Positions 28,005 to 35,472 of a DNA stretch of 64,000 bases are shown here, piece by piece. Each line of letters begins with the position of its first letter. Within the stretch, counting starts at the first letter, position 1. This DNA comes from Vreelandella zhanjiangensis DSM 21076. Its GTDB lineage: Bacteria; Pseudomonadota; Gammaproteobacteria; Pseudomonadales; Halomonadaceae. The stretch spans positions 868,001-932,000 of the forward strand of contig NZ_KB898646.1 in assembly GCF_000377665.1 (NCBI RefSeq). The letters are read 5' to 3'. The translations under genes were made by a program, and so were the position numbers. The notes under the pieces were generated by a model. It was given only the letters and a program-made list of their open reading frames with translations, did not search any database and had not been told where the DNA came from.

Positions 28005-28021
28005 ATTCTGCAATGCAGAAC
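28005..28021. promoter_or_regulatory. Candidate IclR operator, site B
   Basis: ATTCTGCAATGCAGAAC contains the perfect 15-bp palindrome TTCTGC-AAT-GCAGAA (28006-28020). It ends 30 bp before the dehydrogenase ATG. Fifteen-bp palindromes of this build are usual for IclR-family regulators, and an IclR gene ends this operon. Confidence 0.6.
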
Positions 28022-28050
28022 AAAATAAATTCAAAGCAAGGATTTAATAC

Positions 28051-29574
28051 ATGGCTAACGACTCAACATCGCTCCCCTTCACCACGCTTGGCATTGTTGG
28101 CACTGGCGCCATGGGGCGCGGCATTGCCCAATTAGCCGCTCAGGCAGGCCTTGACGTCATGCTTTTTGACGTCAAAGAAGGTGCCGTACAAGAAGCGCAA
28201 ACCTTCATTAATGGCCTGTGGCAGAGAAGCGCTGACAAGCAGCGCATTACTGCCGAACAAGCACAGCAATATAGCCAGCGCCTGCGCGAGGCAACCGAGC
28301 TGGCCGCCCTCGCCCCCTGCGATATTGTGGTCGAAGCGATCGTTGAGAAGCTGGAGGCCAAGCAGGGGCTGTTCAGCGATCTAGAAGAAATTGTTAGCCA
28401 GCAGGCGGTGCTGGCAACAAATACCTCTTCGCTATCAGTAACGGCTATTGCAGCGGCGTGTCAGTACCCAGAACGGGTCATCGGCTTTCACTTCTTTAAC
28501 CCCGTTCCGCTGATGAAAATCGTCGAGGTTATTCCTGGTCTGCGCACGGCCAGCGATGTTACCCAGCGAGTAAACGCGCTGGGCGACGCCATGGGCCACT
28601 TTACTGCCCAGGCAACCGACACGCCTGGCTTTCTGGTCAATCATGCTGGACGCGCCTTCGGCACTGAAGCGCTTAAAATTCTGGGTGAAAGCGTCACCGA
28701 GGCGGCGACGATCGACCGGATTATGGTCGACCAGGGCGGTTTTCGGATGGGGCCTTTCACACTGCTTGATTTAACGGGTCTGGATGTTTCTCATGCGGTA
28801 ATGGAATCGATCTATCACCAATATTATGAAGAGGCGCGTTTTCGCCCTTCACCGTTAACGCGTCAACGCCTGAGCGCGGGTCTATTGGGCCGTAAAACCG
28901 GCGAAGGCTTTTACCGCTATGTTGAAGGCCAGCAGCAGATGTCGGATGAGCCGGCCATAGCCTCAATATCCCCTTGCCCGGTATGGATTAGCCAAGACGA
29001 CCCCGATCATGCTGCTGCGCTTAGGGAACTGGTAGAAGCGGCTGGCTGGGCTTTAGAAACCGCTACACAGCCCACCGAAAAAGCGCTCTGCCTGCTGACC
29101 CCACTGGGCGAAGATGCCACCAGCTGCGCGCTTCGCCAAGGTCTAGATGCCAAACAGTGCGTTGCGATAGATATGCTGGCAGGCCTTGAAAAACGCCGCA
29201 GCTTGATGACGACACCGCTGACCGATACTAATTTCGCTCAAGCAGCGGCCAGCTTACTCAGCCATGACGGCACCCCGGTGAGCACGCTGCAGGACAGCAA
29301 TGGCTTTGTGCTTCAGCGCATTATTGCCTGTATCGTCAATGTAGGTGCCGACATTGCCCAGCAGGGCGTTGCCGACCCTGCCACTATCGACCGGTCGGTA
29401 GAACTTGGCTTGGGCTACCCCTTCGGCCCGCTACGCATGGGCGACCATTACGGGCCAGTACGCATTATGACGATACTCACCAACCTGCTGGATGCGACCG
29501 GCGACCCCCGTTACCGCCCTAGCCCGTGGTTGCGCCGCCGCGCCGCCCTGCAGATGTCGCTTACTAAAGCCTAA
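28051..29574 (+). CDS. 3-hydroxyacyl-CoA dehydrogenase (PaaH/PaaC-like, two C-terminal domains)
   Basis: A 507-residue NAD-dependent dehydrogenase. The N-terminal Rossmann motif GIVGTGAMGRGIAQ (GxGxxG at residues 17-22) is intact, as are GFHFFNPVPLMKIVEV with the catalytic His and TPGFLVNHAGR. Two 3HCDH C-terminal domains follow, the second ending QQGVADPATIDRSVELGLGYPFGPLRMGD. Length and layout match the 3-hydroxyadipyl-CoA dehydrogenases of phenylacetate and adipate pathways (about 475-510 aa). It can supply the dehydrogenase step that the degenerate fusion at 15803-17218 appears to have lost. It starts the plus-strand operon that ends with the IclR regulator. Confidence 0.88.
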   Translation: MANDSTSLPFTTLGIVGTGAMGRGIAQLAAQAGLDVMLFDVKEGAVQEAQTFINGLWQRSADKQRITAEQAQQYSQRLREATELAALAPCDIVVEAIVEKLEAKQGLFSDLEEIVSQQAVLATNTSSLSVTAIAAACQYPERVIGFHFFNPVPLMKIVEVIPGLRTASDVTQRVNALGDAMGHFTAQATDTPGFLVNHAGRAFGTEALKILGESVTEAATIDRIMVDQGGFRMGPFTLLDLTGLDVSHAVMESIYHQYYEEARFRPSPLTRQRLSAGLLGRKTGEGFYRYVEGQQQMSDEPAIASISPCPVWISQDDPDHAAALRELVEAAGWALETATQPTEKALCLLTPLGEDATSCALRQGLDAKQCVAIDMLAGLEKRRSLMTTPLTDTNFAQAAASLLSHDGTPVSTLQDSNGFVLQRIIACIVNVGADIAQQGVADPATIDRSVELGLGYPFGPLRMGDHYGPVRIMTILTNLLDATGDPRYRPSPWLRRRAALQMSLTKA

Positions 29575-29650
29575 TGCGTACCAGCACCCTCGTTCAGAAC
29601 AACCGTTTTCATGACAGCTATCGGCCATAAGAATAATCGGGAGAATCATT

Positions 29651-30859
29651 ATGCAAGACGCCTATATTTATGATGGTTTACGTACACCTTTTGGGCGCCA
29701 TGGCGGTAGCCTAGCGGCTATTCGCCCGGATGAACTGCTGGGGTTGACGCTGAAAGCCCTGGTCGCCCGCAATCCTTTCGCCCTTGAAAGCTATGAAGAG
29801 GTGCTCGCAGGCTGCACTAACCAGGCAGGCGAGGATTCCCGTAATGTCGCTCGTCATGGTGCGCTGCTGGCGGGCCTGCCTATCGAAGTGGCGGGGCAAA
29901 CGGTCAATCGCCTTTGCGGCAGTGGTTTGGCGGCGATGATGGATGCCGCTCGTGCAGCCCGGCTAAACGAGGGCGAGCTATTTCTGGCCGGTGGCGTGGA
30001 ATCCATGTCCCGTGCGCCCTATGTGCTCGGCAAGGCAGACGCCGCGTTTGCCCGTAACCAGCCAATGTACGATACGGTGATTGGCTCACGCTTTCCCAAC
30101 CCGTGGATCGCCAACGAGTACGGCAGCCACAGCATGCCTGAAACGGCGGACAATATTGCCCATGATCTGAATATTAGCCGTGACGCAAGCGATGCCTTTG
30201 CGGCCCGCTCCCAGGCGCGCTACGCCCAAGCGCTGGCCGCCGGTTTTTACGATGCTGAGATGTTTGGCGTTGAGGTCCCTCAAGGGCGTAAACAGCCGCC
30301 GCTAATAGTTGATAAAGATGAACACCCGCGTCCGCAAAGCACTGAAGACAAGCTTGCCAAACTAAATGCCCTGTTTGAAGGCGGCGTGGTGACGGCCGGG
30401 AATGCATCCGGGCTTAACGATGGCGCTGCGGCGTTAATTGTTGGCACATTGGGGGCCGGCGAACGGGTTGGGTTGCGCCCGCGCGCGCGTATTTTGGCGA
30501 GTGCCGTCGCTGGCGTTGCGCCACGCGTAATGGGCTTGGGTCCGGTGCCTGCTTCACAAAAAGCCTTAAGCCGAGCAGGGCTTACCCTTGAGCAAATGGA
30601 TGTTATTGAAATTAATGAGGCGTTCGCCGTTCAAGTGCTGGGCTGCGTACAGCAGTTAGGGCTATCCGCCGACGATCCGCGCCTAAACGCTAACGGAGGC
30701 GCCATCGCGATCGGCCACCCGTTAGGTGCCTCGGGCGCGCGCCTGGCTCTGACGGCATTGCGCCAGCTGGAGGCAACGGGGGGACGTTACGCCCTGGTGA
30801 CCATGTGTATTGGAGTTGGCCAGGGTATTGCGACGATTATCGAGCGGCTCAATCCCTAA
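29651..30859 (+). CDS. Acetyl-CoA acyltransferase, 3-oxoadipyl-CoA thiolase-like
   Basis: A 402-residue thiolase. Active-site residues are visible: Cys89 (NRLCGSGL), His356 (GHPLGASGARL) and Cys386 (TMCIGVGQG). The sequence around GCTNQAGEDSRNVAR, AGGVESMSRAP, DEHPRPQSTEDKLAKL and VTAGNASGLNDGAAA is close in kind to PcaF/PaaJ 3-oxoadipyl-CoA thiolases, which release succinyl-CoA and acetyl-CoA. A broader beta-ketothiolase role cannot be excluded. It lies 76 bp after the dehydrogenase gene with GGGAG as ribosome site, probably on one transcript. Confidence 0.9.
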   Translation: MQDAYIYDGLRTPFGRHGGSLAAIRPDELLGLTLKALVARNPFALESYEEVLAGCTNQAGEDSRNVARHGALLAGLPIEVAGQTVNRLCGSGLAAMMDAARAARLNEGELFLAGGVESMSRAPYVLGKADAAFARNQPMYDTVIGSRFPNPWIANEYGSHSMPETADNIAHDLNISRDASDAFAARSQARYAQALAAGFYDAEMFGVEVPQGRKQPPLIVDKDEHPRPQSTEDKLAKLNALFEGGVVTAGNASGLNDGAAALIVGTLGAGERVGLRPRARILASAVAGVAPRVMGLGPVPASQKALSRAGLTLEQMDVIEINEAFAVQVLGCVQQLGLSADDPRLNANGGAIAIGHPLGASGARLALTALRQLEATGGRYALVTMCIGVGQGIATIIERLNP

Positions 30860-30979
30860 TCCAACTTGGCGAATCCAATATCGCTAGCGCCTGGGTCGTT
30901 TCGTTGATAGCGCTTTGTATGGTTATTAAGCACTTATGCGATACTTGCTGCTATAAGACATTCTCTGCTGGAATTATTA

Positions 30980-31801
30980 ATGACCGCTATCGACAATACT
31001 GCTGATGATCCGCAGCTGCCGGAAAAAGATCGCAATTTCGTTACTGCACTGGCACGCGGATTAGAGCTGATGCGTGCCTTCGGCAATGGCGAGGAATACC
31101 TGGGTAACGCGGAGCTTTCCAATCGAACCGGGATTCCACGTCCCACGGTTTCGCGCTTGACCTATACCTTAACCCAGCTAGGTTATTTACAGCACAACAC
31201 TCATTTGGAGAAATACCGCTTAGGCCCCGGCGTACTGGCGCTGGGGTATCGGTTTCTGGCCAATATGGGCATTCGTGAAGTCGCGCGTCCGCATTTGCAA
31301 AAATTTGCCGATGCCACGGATTGTAACGTGAGCCTGGGCGGCGCTGACCGTAGCGATATGGTTTATCTGGAGACGTGTCACGGTAGCGGCCCCCTGATCA
31401 TTCGCTTGGACGTTGGTTCACGCTTGCCAATAGCCACCTCGGCAATAGGCCGAGCCTGGCTATGCGGCTTGCCTGAAACACGTCGCCAACAAATTCTTAA
31501 AGAGCTGGCGGCATTCCATGGAAAAGAGTGGCCTGCTCTGGAAGCTTCCATTAAGCAAAGCATGGAAGATTATGCCTATTACGGCTTTTGCTTATCCGAG
31601 CAGGACTGGCAACGCGATATTAGCGCCGTTGCCATGCCGCTGATTCTAGAGGATGGCGCTGAAGTGCTGGCGATCAACTGTGGGGGATCCAGCTTGCGTT
31701 TGGATCATGATCGTCTGGTCAATAATCTTGGCCCGAGGCTTAAAGAAGTGGCAGCTCAAATTAAGCAGGAACTCGCTCCAAAGCATAAACTGATGCGCTG
31801 A
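30980..31801 (+). CDS. IclR-family transcriptional regulator
   Basis: A 273-residue regulator. It has an N-terminal winged helix-turn-helix (about residues 20-85; NAELSNRTGIPRPTVSRLTYTL as helix-turn-helix) and a C-terminal IclR effector domain (GIREVARPHLQKFADATDCNVSLG; RLPIATSAIGRAWLCGL; DISAVAMPLI). The opening DRNFVTALARGLELMRAF resembles PcaR/PobR-type members. It is 120 bp after the thiolase, perhaps with its own promoter; an ATTC-N7-GAAT half-match lies just before the start. By position it should control this cluster, with sites A and B as likely targets. The effector is unknown. Confidence 0.9.
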   Translation: MTAIDNTADDPQLPEKDRNFVTALARGLELMRAFGNGEEYLGNAELSNRTGIPRPTVSRLTYTLTQLGYLQHNTHLEKYRLGPGVLALGYRFLANMGIREVARPHLQKFADATDCNVSLGGADRSDMVYLETCHGSGPLIIRLDVGSRLPIATSAIGRAWLCGLPETRRQQILKELAAFHGKEWPALEASIKQSMEDYAYYGFCLSEQDWQRDISAVAMPLILEDGAEVLAINCGGSSLRLDHDRLVNNLGPRLKEVAAQIKQELAPKHKLMR

Positions 31802-31811
31802 GTTTATGCTT
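31781..31811 (+). terminator. Hairpin embedded in the end of the IclR gene
   Basis: A perfect 11-bp stem (AAGCATAAACT / AGTTTATGCTT) spans the last codons and the stop codon of the regulator gene, with a 9-base loop. The following sequence has only scattered T residues, so termination strength is uncertain. Confidence 0.45.
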
Positions 31812-31883
31812 CTTGGCCTTTCCCTAACGCTCGTTTGAATGCATCATAGAAACTTAACGATAGGCGGGTGTAGAGGAGCAGGG

Positions 31884-32999
31884 ATGCCAAGTGAGTGGAT
31901 AACGCGCCAGGATGGGAAGTTAGTTTTACAAGGGGAATGGACACTTAACCATTACCAAGAGCTTAAGAAAGCCTCCACGTCTTACGCGAAGAATCACGCA
32001 GACGAGACGGTATCGCTGACCGATATACAGCGTCTGGATACCGCTGGAGCCGTACTGGTTATCGGCATTATCGGGGTTGAGAAAGCCAAGCAGGTGCCCG
32101 ACTGGGCGAAAGATCTGCCCAAGGAACAGCAGGCGCTGCTGGTTCGCATCGCCGAGGCCATGGATGCACCGCTCGATGTATCTCGTCACAATACCCATCG
32201 TATTACCGATGCGCTAGCCAGCGTCGGCGAGCAAATGATGGGGTTGTGGTCCCAGCAGCGCCAGCTGCTGGCGTTTATAGGTTTGGTACTGGCCACCTTT
32301 GCCCAAACGCTATTGCGGCCACGCCACTGGCGCTTTACCGCGACCGTCGCGCATATTCAGCAAACCGGCCTGAATGCCGTCCCCATTGTTGCCCTGCTCA
32401 CCTTCATGGTGGGCGCGGTGGTCGCTTTTCTGGGGGCTACCGTTCTTGCCGATTTTGGCGCCACCGTTTATACCATCGACCTGGTCGCCTTCTCGTTTCT
32501 TCGCGAGTTCGGTGTTCTTTTGGCTGCCATCCTATTGGCTGGCCGAACAGCGAGCGCCTTTACGGCCCAGCTGGGGGCAATGAAATCCAATGAAGAGATT
32601 GATGCCTTGCAGGCTCAAGGGCTTGATCCGATAGAGCTTCTGGTCCTACCCCGCGTCATGGCACTACTGGTAAGCCTTCCCCTACTCGCTTTTATAGGCA
32701 TGCTTAGCGGCTTGTTAGGCGGGGCGCTGGTTGCAGTTCTTTCGCTGGATATTTCATTTCACCAGTTTATGACCACTCTACAAAAAGATGTCTCGGTGGT
32801 GCACTTTCTGGTCGGGCTGAGCAAGGCGCCGGTCTTTGCCTTTGTTATTGCCGTGATTGGCTGCCTGGAAGGTTTTAAAGTCAGCGGCAGTGCCCAGTCG
32901 GTTGGCGCCCACACTACGTCCAGCGTGGTGCAATCCATTTTTATGGTGATCCTGATTGACGCCTTAGCGGCACTCTTTTTTATGGAGATGGGCTGGTGA
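31884..32999 (+). CDS. MlaE-type lipid ABC transporter permease with N-terminal STAS-like domain
   Basis: A 371-residue protein. The start at 31884 has GGAG about 7 bases upstream. Residues 1 to about 110 form a soluble STAS/MlaB-like domain (LTDIQRLDTAGAVLVIGI). The rest is an MlaE permease (ALLTFMVGAVVAFLGATVLADFGA, LLAGRTASAFTAQLGAMKSNEEIDAL, PRVMALLVSLPLLAFIGM). In E. coli MlaB is a separate protein; here it is fused. With the following ATPase, MCE protein and lipoprotein it should move phospholipids or other lipids between the membranes. It overlaps the ATPase gene by 4 bp (GTGA). Confidence 0.87.
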   Translation: MPSEWITRQDGKLVLQGEWTLNHYQELKKASTSYAKNHADETVSLTDIQRLDTAGAVLVIGIIGVEKAKQVPDWAKDLPKEQQALLVRIAEAMDAPLDVSRHNTHRITDALASVGEQMMGLWSQQRQLLAFIGLVLATFAQTLLRPRHWRFTATVAHIQQTGLNAVPIVALLTFMVGAVVAFLGATVLADFGATVYTIDLVAFSFLREFGVLLAAILLAGRTASAFTAQLGAMKSNEEIDALQAQGLDPIELLVLPRVMALLVSLPLLAFIGMLSGLLGGALVAVLSLDISFHQFMTTLQKDVSVVHFLVGLSKAPVFAFVIAVIGCLEGFKVSGSAQSVGAHTTSSVVQSIFMVILIDALAALFFMEMGW

Positions 33000-33871
33000 G
33001 CAAGCAATCTTCATCCAAGGATGTATCCGCGGAGGCATCATCCAGCAATACATCAAGCCATGCATCAAATCCTGCATCCAGCCAAGAGCCGGTTATCAAA
33101 GTCCGCGACCTGGAAAACCGCTTTGGTGATCATGTCGTGCATGAGTCTCTGGATCTTGACCTTCTAGACGGTGAGATACTCGGCGTGGTGGGTGGTTCGG
33201 GTACCGGCAAATCCGTTTTGTTACGCAGCATCGTAGGTTTAAAACGCCCTAATGCTGGAACCATTGACGTATTAGGCACTAACCTTAATGAGCTTAGTGA
33301 AAAAGAGCGTAGCCAGATAGAGCGACGTTTCGGGGTTCTGTTTCAGCAAGGCGCACTGTTTAGCTCGCTTAATTTGCAGGAAAACGTAGCGCTTCCACTG
33401 ATTGAGCATGCCAAGCTGGCCAGAGAAGATGCGGAGCACTTGGCCCGGGTAAAGCTTTCTCTAGTAGGGCTTGAGCCTGAAGCCGCTTTGCAATATCCCG
33501 AATCGCTCTCCGGCGGGATGATAAAACGCGCCGCATTGGCCCGCGCATTGGCACTGGACCCGGATATTTTGTTTCTTGATGAGCCAACGGCAGGACTCGA
33601 CCCCATTGGCGCTGCCGCTTTTGATCAACTACTGGTCACGTTGCGCGATGCGCTGGGTTTTAGCGTTTTTCTGGTCACCCACGACCTGGATACGCTTTAC
33701 GCCGCCTGCGACAGAGTCGCGGTTTTATCTCAAAAACGGGTTTTGGTGGTGGACACGCTGCAAAACGTTGCCGAAACCGATGATGAATGGATTCAAAACT
33801 ATTTCCACGGACCTCGCGGCCGGGCTGCAGAGCAGTCATCATCCTCTTCAACGGCTCAGCCTAAGGAGTGA
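32996..33871 (+). CDS. MlaF-type lipid ABC transporter ATPase
   Basis: A 291-residue ABC ATPase starting at a GTG that overlaps the permease stop. About 30 N-terminal residues are low-complexity and Ser/Ala-rich, which the family does not usually have. Then come Walker A GGSGTGKS (66-73), FGVLFQQGALFSSLNLQENVALPL, signature LSGGMIKRAALARAL, Walker B ILFLDEPTAGLDP and the H-loop VTHDLDTLYA. The FQQGALFSSL and GGM-KR patterns mark the MlaF/Ttg2A group. It energises lipid transport by the permease. It lies 7 bp before the MCE gene. Confidence 0.9.
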   Translation: MSKQSSSKDVSAEASSSNTSSHASNPASSQEPVIKVRDLENRFGDHVVHESLDLDLLDGEILGVVGGSGTGKSVLLRSIVGLKRPNAGTIDVLGTNLNELSEKERSQIERRFGVLFQQGALFSSLNLQENVALPLIEHAKLAREDAEHLARVKLSLVGLEPEAALQYPESLSGGMIKRAALARALALDPDILFLDEPTAGLDPIGAAAFDQLLVTLRDALGFSVFLVTHDLDTLYAACDRVAVLSQKRVLVVDTLQNVAETDDEWIQNYFHGPRGRAAEQSSSSSTAQPKE

Positions 33872-33878
33872 GTAGCAC

Positions 33879-34820
33879 ATGGAAACGCGCGCTCATCACG
33901 TTTTAATTGGATTATTTACCTTACTCACCGCCGCTGCCGCCCTGCTATTTGCGCTATGGATGAGCCAAGTAGCCGGCCAGCAAGACTATCAGCCTTATCG
34001 CATCCTATTTGAGCGAAGCGTTAGTGGCTTATCCGTGGGTAGCACTGTGCAATATAACGGCATCGAAGTGGGGGATGTGACCGAGCTGACGCTAGACCCC
34101 ACTGACCCTCGCCAGGTGGTTGCCCGCATTCGCGTTGAGGAAGATACGCCAATCAAAACCGACACCCGGGCCAAACTCGCGTTTGCCAGCATTACCGGCA
34201 GCATGTCGGTACAGCTTCATGGCGGCACGCCGGAAAGCCCACGCCTTATTGACCAGACCGACGATGATGCACCATTTATTCGTTCAGATCCTTCTCCCAT
34301 CGCCACACTGTTTGAAGAAGGCGAGGAAATGATCGATAACATCAATGCGATTTTACAGAATGTTAATGAGCTGTTTGATGATAATAACCGGGAACAGGCA
34401 GGCAATATTTTAACCAACGTTGCCCAAATCACCCAGATGATAGCCTCTCAGCAAGACGCGCTGGATGAGAACATGGCGCTTTTCGCGGACGTTTCACGCG
34501 AGGCGACTACCACGCTTGAAAGTATCAATACGCTTAGCCAAGAGGCCACTCAGCTCCTCAGACAAGACGGGCAACAGGTCATGCAAAGCGCTGCCGATGC
34601 GAGTAACGATGTGGCCCGCGCGGCGCAGCGCCTGGAGCAGCTTATCGATCAAAACGCCGGTGCCGTAGAGAGCACCCTTCAAGGCACGCGCGATATAGCG
34701 CCCGCCCTTTCCGCGCTGCGCTCCACGCTCAATACGTTAGACCGCATTACCCGCCAGCTAGAAGAGAGCCCGAGAGACTTTTTACTGGGCCGCGATCAGG
34801 TAGAGGAGTTTCGACCATGA
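33879..34820 (+). CDS. MCE-domain lipid-binding protein (MlaD type)
   Basis: A 313-residue protein with one N-terminal membrane anchor (VLIGLFTLLTAAAALLFALW, residues 8-27) and one MCE domain (YRILFERSVSGLSVGSTVQYNGI through about residue 120). A long helical region rich in Gln, Asp and Ala follows (about 145-290), longer than in MlaD and more like MCE proteins of Pqi/Yrb-like systems. The MCE ring and helices form a lipid channel in the periplasm. AAGGAG precedes the ATG. It overlaps the lipoprotein gene by 4 bp (ATGA). Confidence 0.88.
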   Translation: METRAHHVLIGLFTLLTAAAALLFALWMSQVAGQQDYQPYRILFERSVSGLSVGSTVQYNGIEVGDVTELTLDPTDPRQVVARIRVEEDTPIKTDTRAKLAFASITGSMSVQLHGGTPESPRLIDQTDDDAPFIRSDPSPIATLFEEGEEMIDNINAILQNVNELFDDNNREQAGNILTNVAQITQMIASQQDALDENMALFADVSREATTTLESINTLSQEATQLLRQDGQQVMQSAADASNDVARAAQRLEQLIDQNAGAVESTLQGTRDIAPALSALRSTLNTLDRITRQLEESPRDFLLGRDQVEEFRP

Positions 34821-35452
34821 GCTTACGCCCTTGGGCTATTGCCGTAACCGCGACGGTGCTTTTATTGAGCGCAGGTTGCTCTATATTGCCGGAAAGCGAT
34901 CCTGCAACGCTTTACCGCCTGCCGTCTTCAGACCCAGCGCGCAGCAGCGTAGCGCCAACGGCCATAAGTGGTCAGAAACGCTTGGGCATTGCAGCACCCG
35001 AGGCGGGATATCTGTTAAGCAGTAACCGCATCGTGGTGTACCCCGAGCACAACGTCGTGAATGTTTATGAAGGCGCCCGCTGGCACGAAGATATGCCGGA
35101 GCTTGTCCAGGCCAGGTTAATAGACGCCTTACAGCAAAGCCGCCTGTTTGCCAGTGTAGGCAGCGATCATATGCCGTCTGATTTACTACTGCTCAGTGAG
35201 CTGCGCCATTTTCAAAGCGAATATGACAATGGCCGCCCCAAGGCGGTTATTCAGCTGGATGTACAGCTTGTAGAAGCCAGCGCGCGGACGCCTATTGCCT
35301 CGCAAAGCTTTAGTGCCACAAGCCAAGCCGCAGACGTTGAAATTCCCTCGGTCGTGGATGCCTTTGGACGCGCCAGCGATACGCTTACCGAACAGCTCAC
35401 CACATGGCTTTCAGAGAATGCCCAAACGGTCGCTGAATCTTCCAGCCCGTAA
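34817..35452 (+). CDS. Transport-associated outer-membrane lipoprotein (PqiC/ABC auxiliary type)
   Basis: A 211-residue lipoprotein with a lipobox LLSAGC giving acylated Cys21. The domain resembles the ABC-type transport auxiliary lipoprotein family (YRLPSS near the N-terminus; VYEGARWHEDMPELVQARLIDALQQS; RPKAVIQLDVQLVEA). Such proteins sit in the outer membrane and dock MCE tunnels such as PqiB. It is the fourth and last gene of the lipid transport operon and ends 20 bp from the convergent kinase gene. Confidence 0.85.
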   Translation: MSLRPWAIAVTATVLLLSAGCSILPESDPATLYRLPSSDPARSSVAPTAISGQKRLGIAAPEAGYLLSSNRIVVYPEHNVVNVYEGARWHEDMPELVQARLIDALQQSRLFASVGSDHMPSDLLLLSELRHFQSEYDNGRPKAVIQLDVQLVEASARTPIASQSFSATSQAADVEIPSVVDAFGRASDTLTEQLTTWLSENAQTVAESSSP

Positions 35453-35472
35453 GTGCGGTGTTCATGTTTAGC

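Noticed and set aside
30960-30974. ATTC-N7-GAAT before the IclR start as a fourth operator
   Set aside because: Only the outer four bases are symmetrical and the inner TGC/GCA pair of the other sites is missing. Too weak to list as a site.
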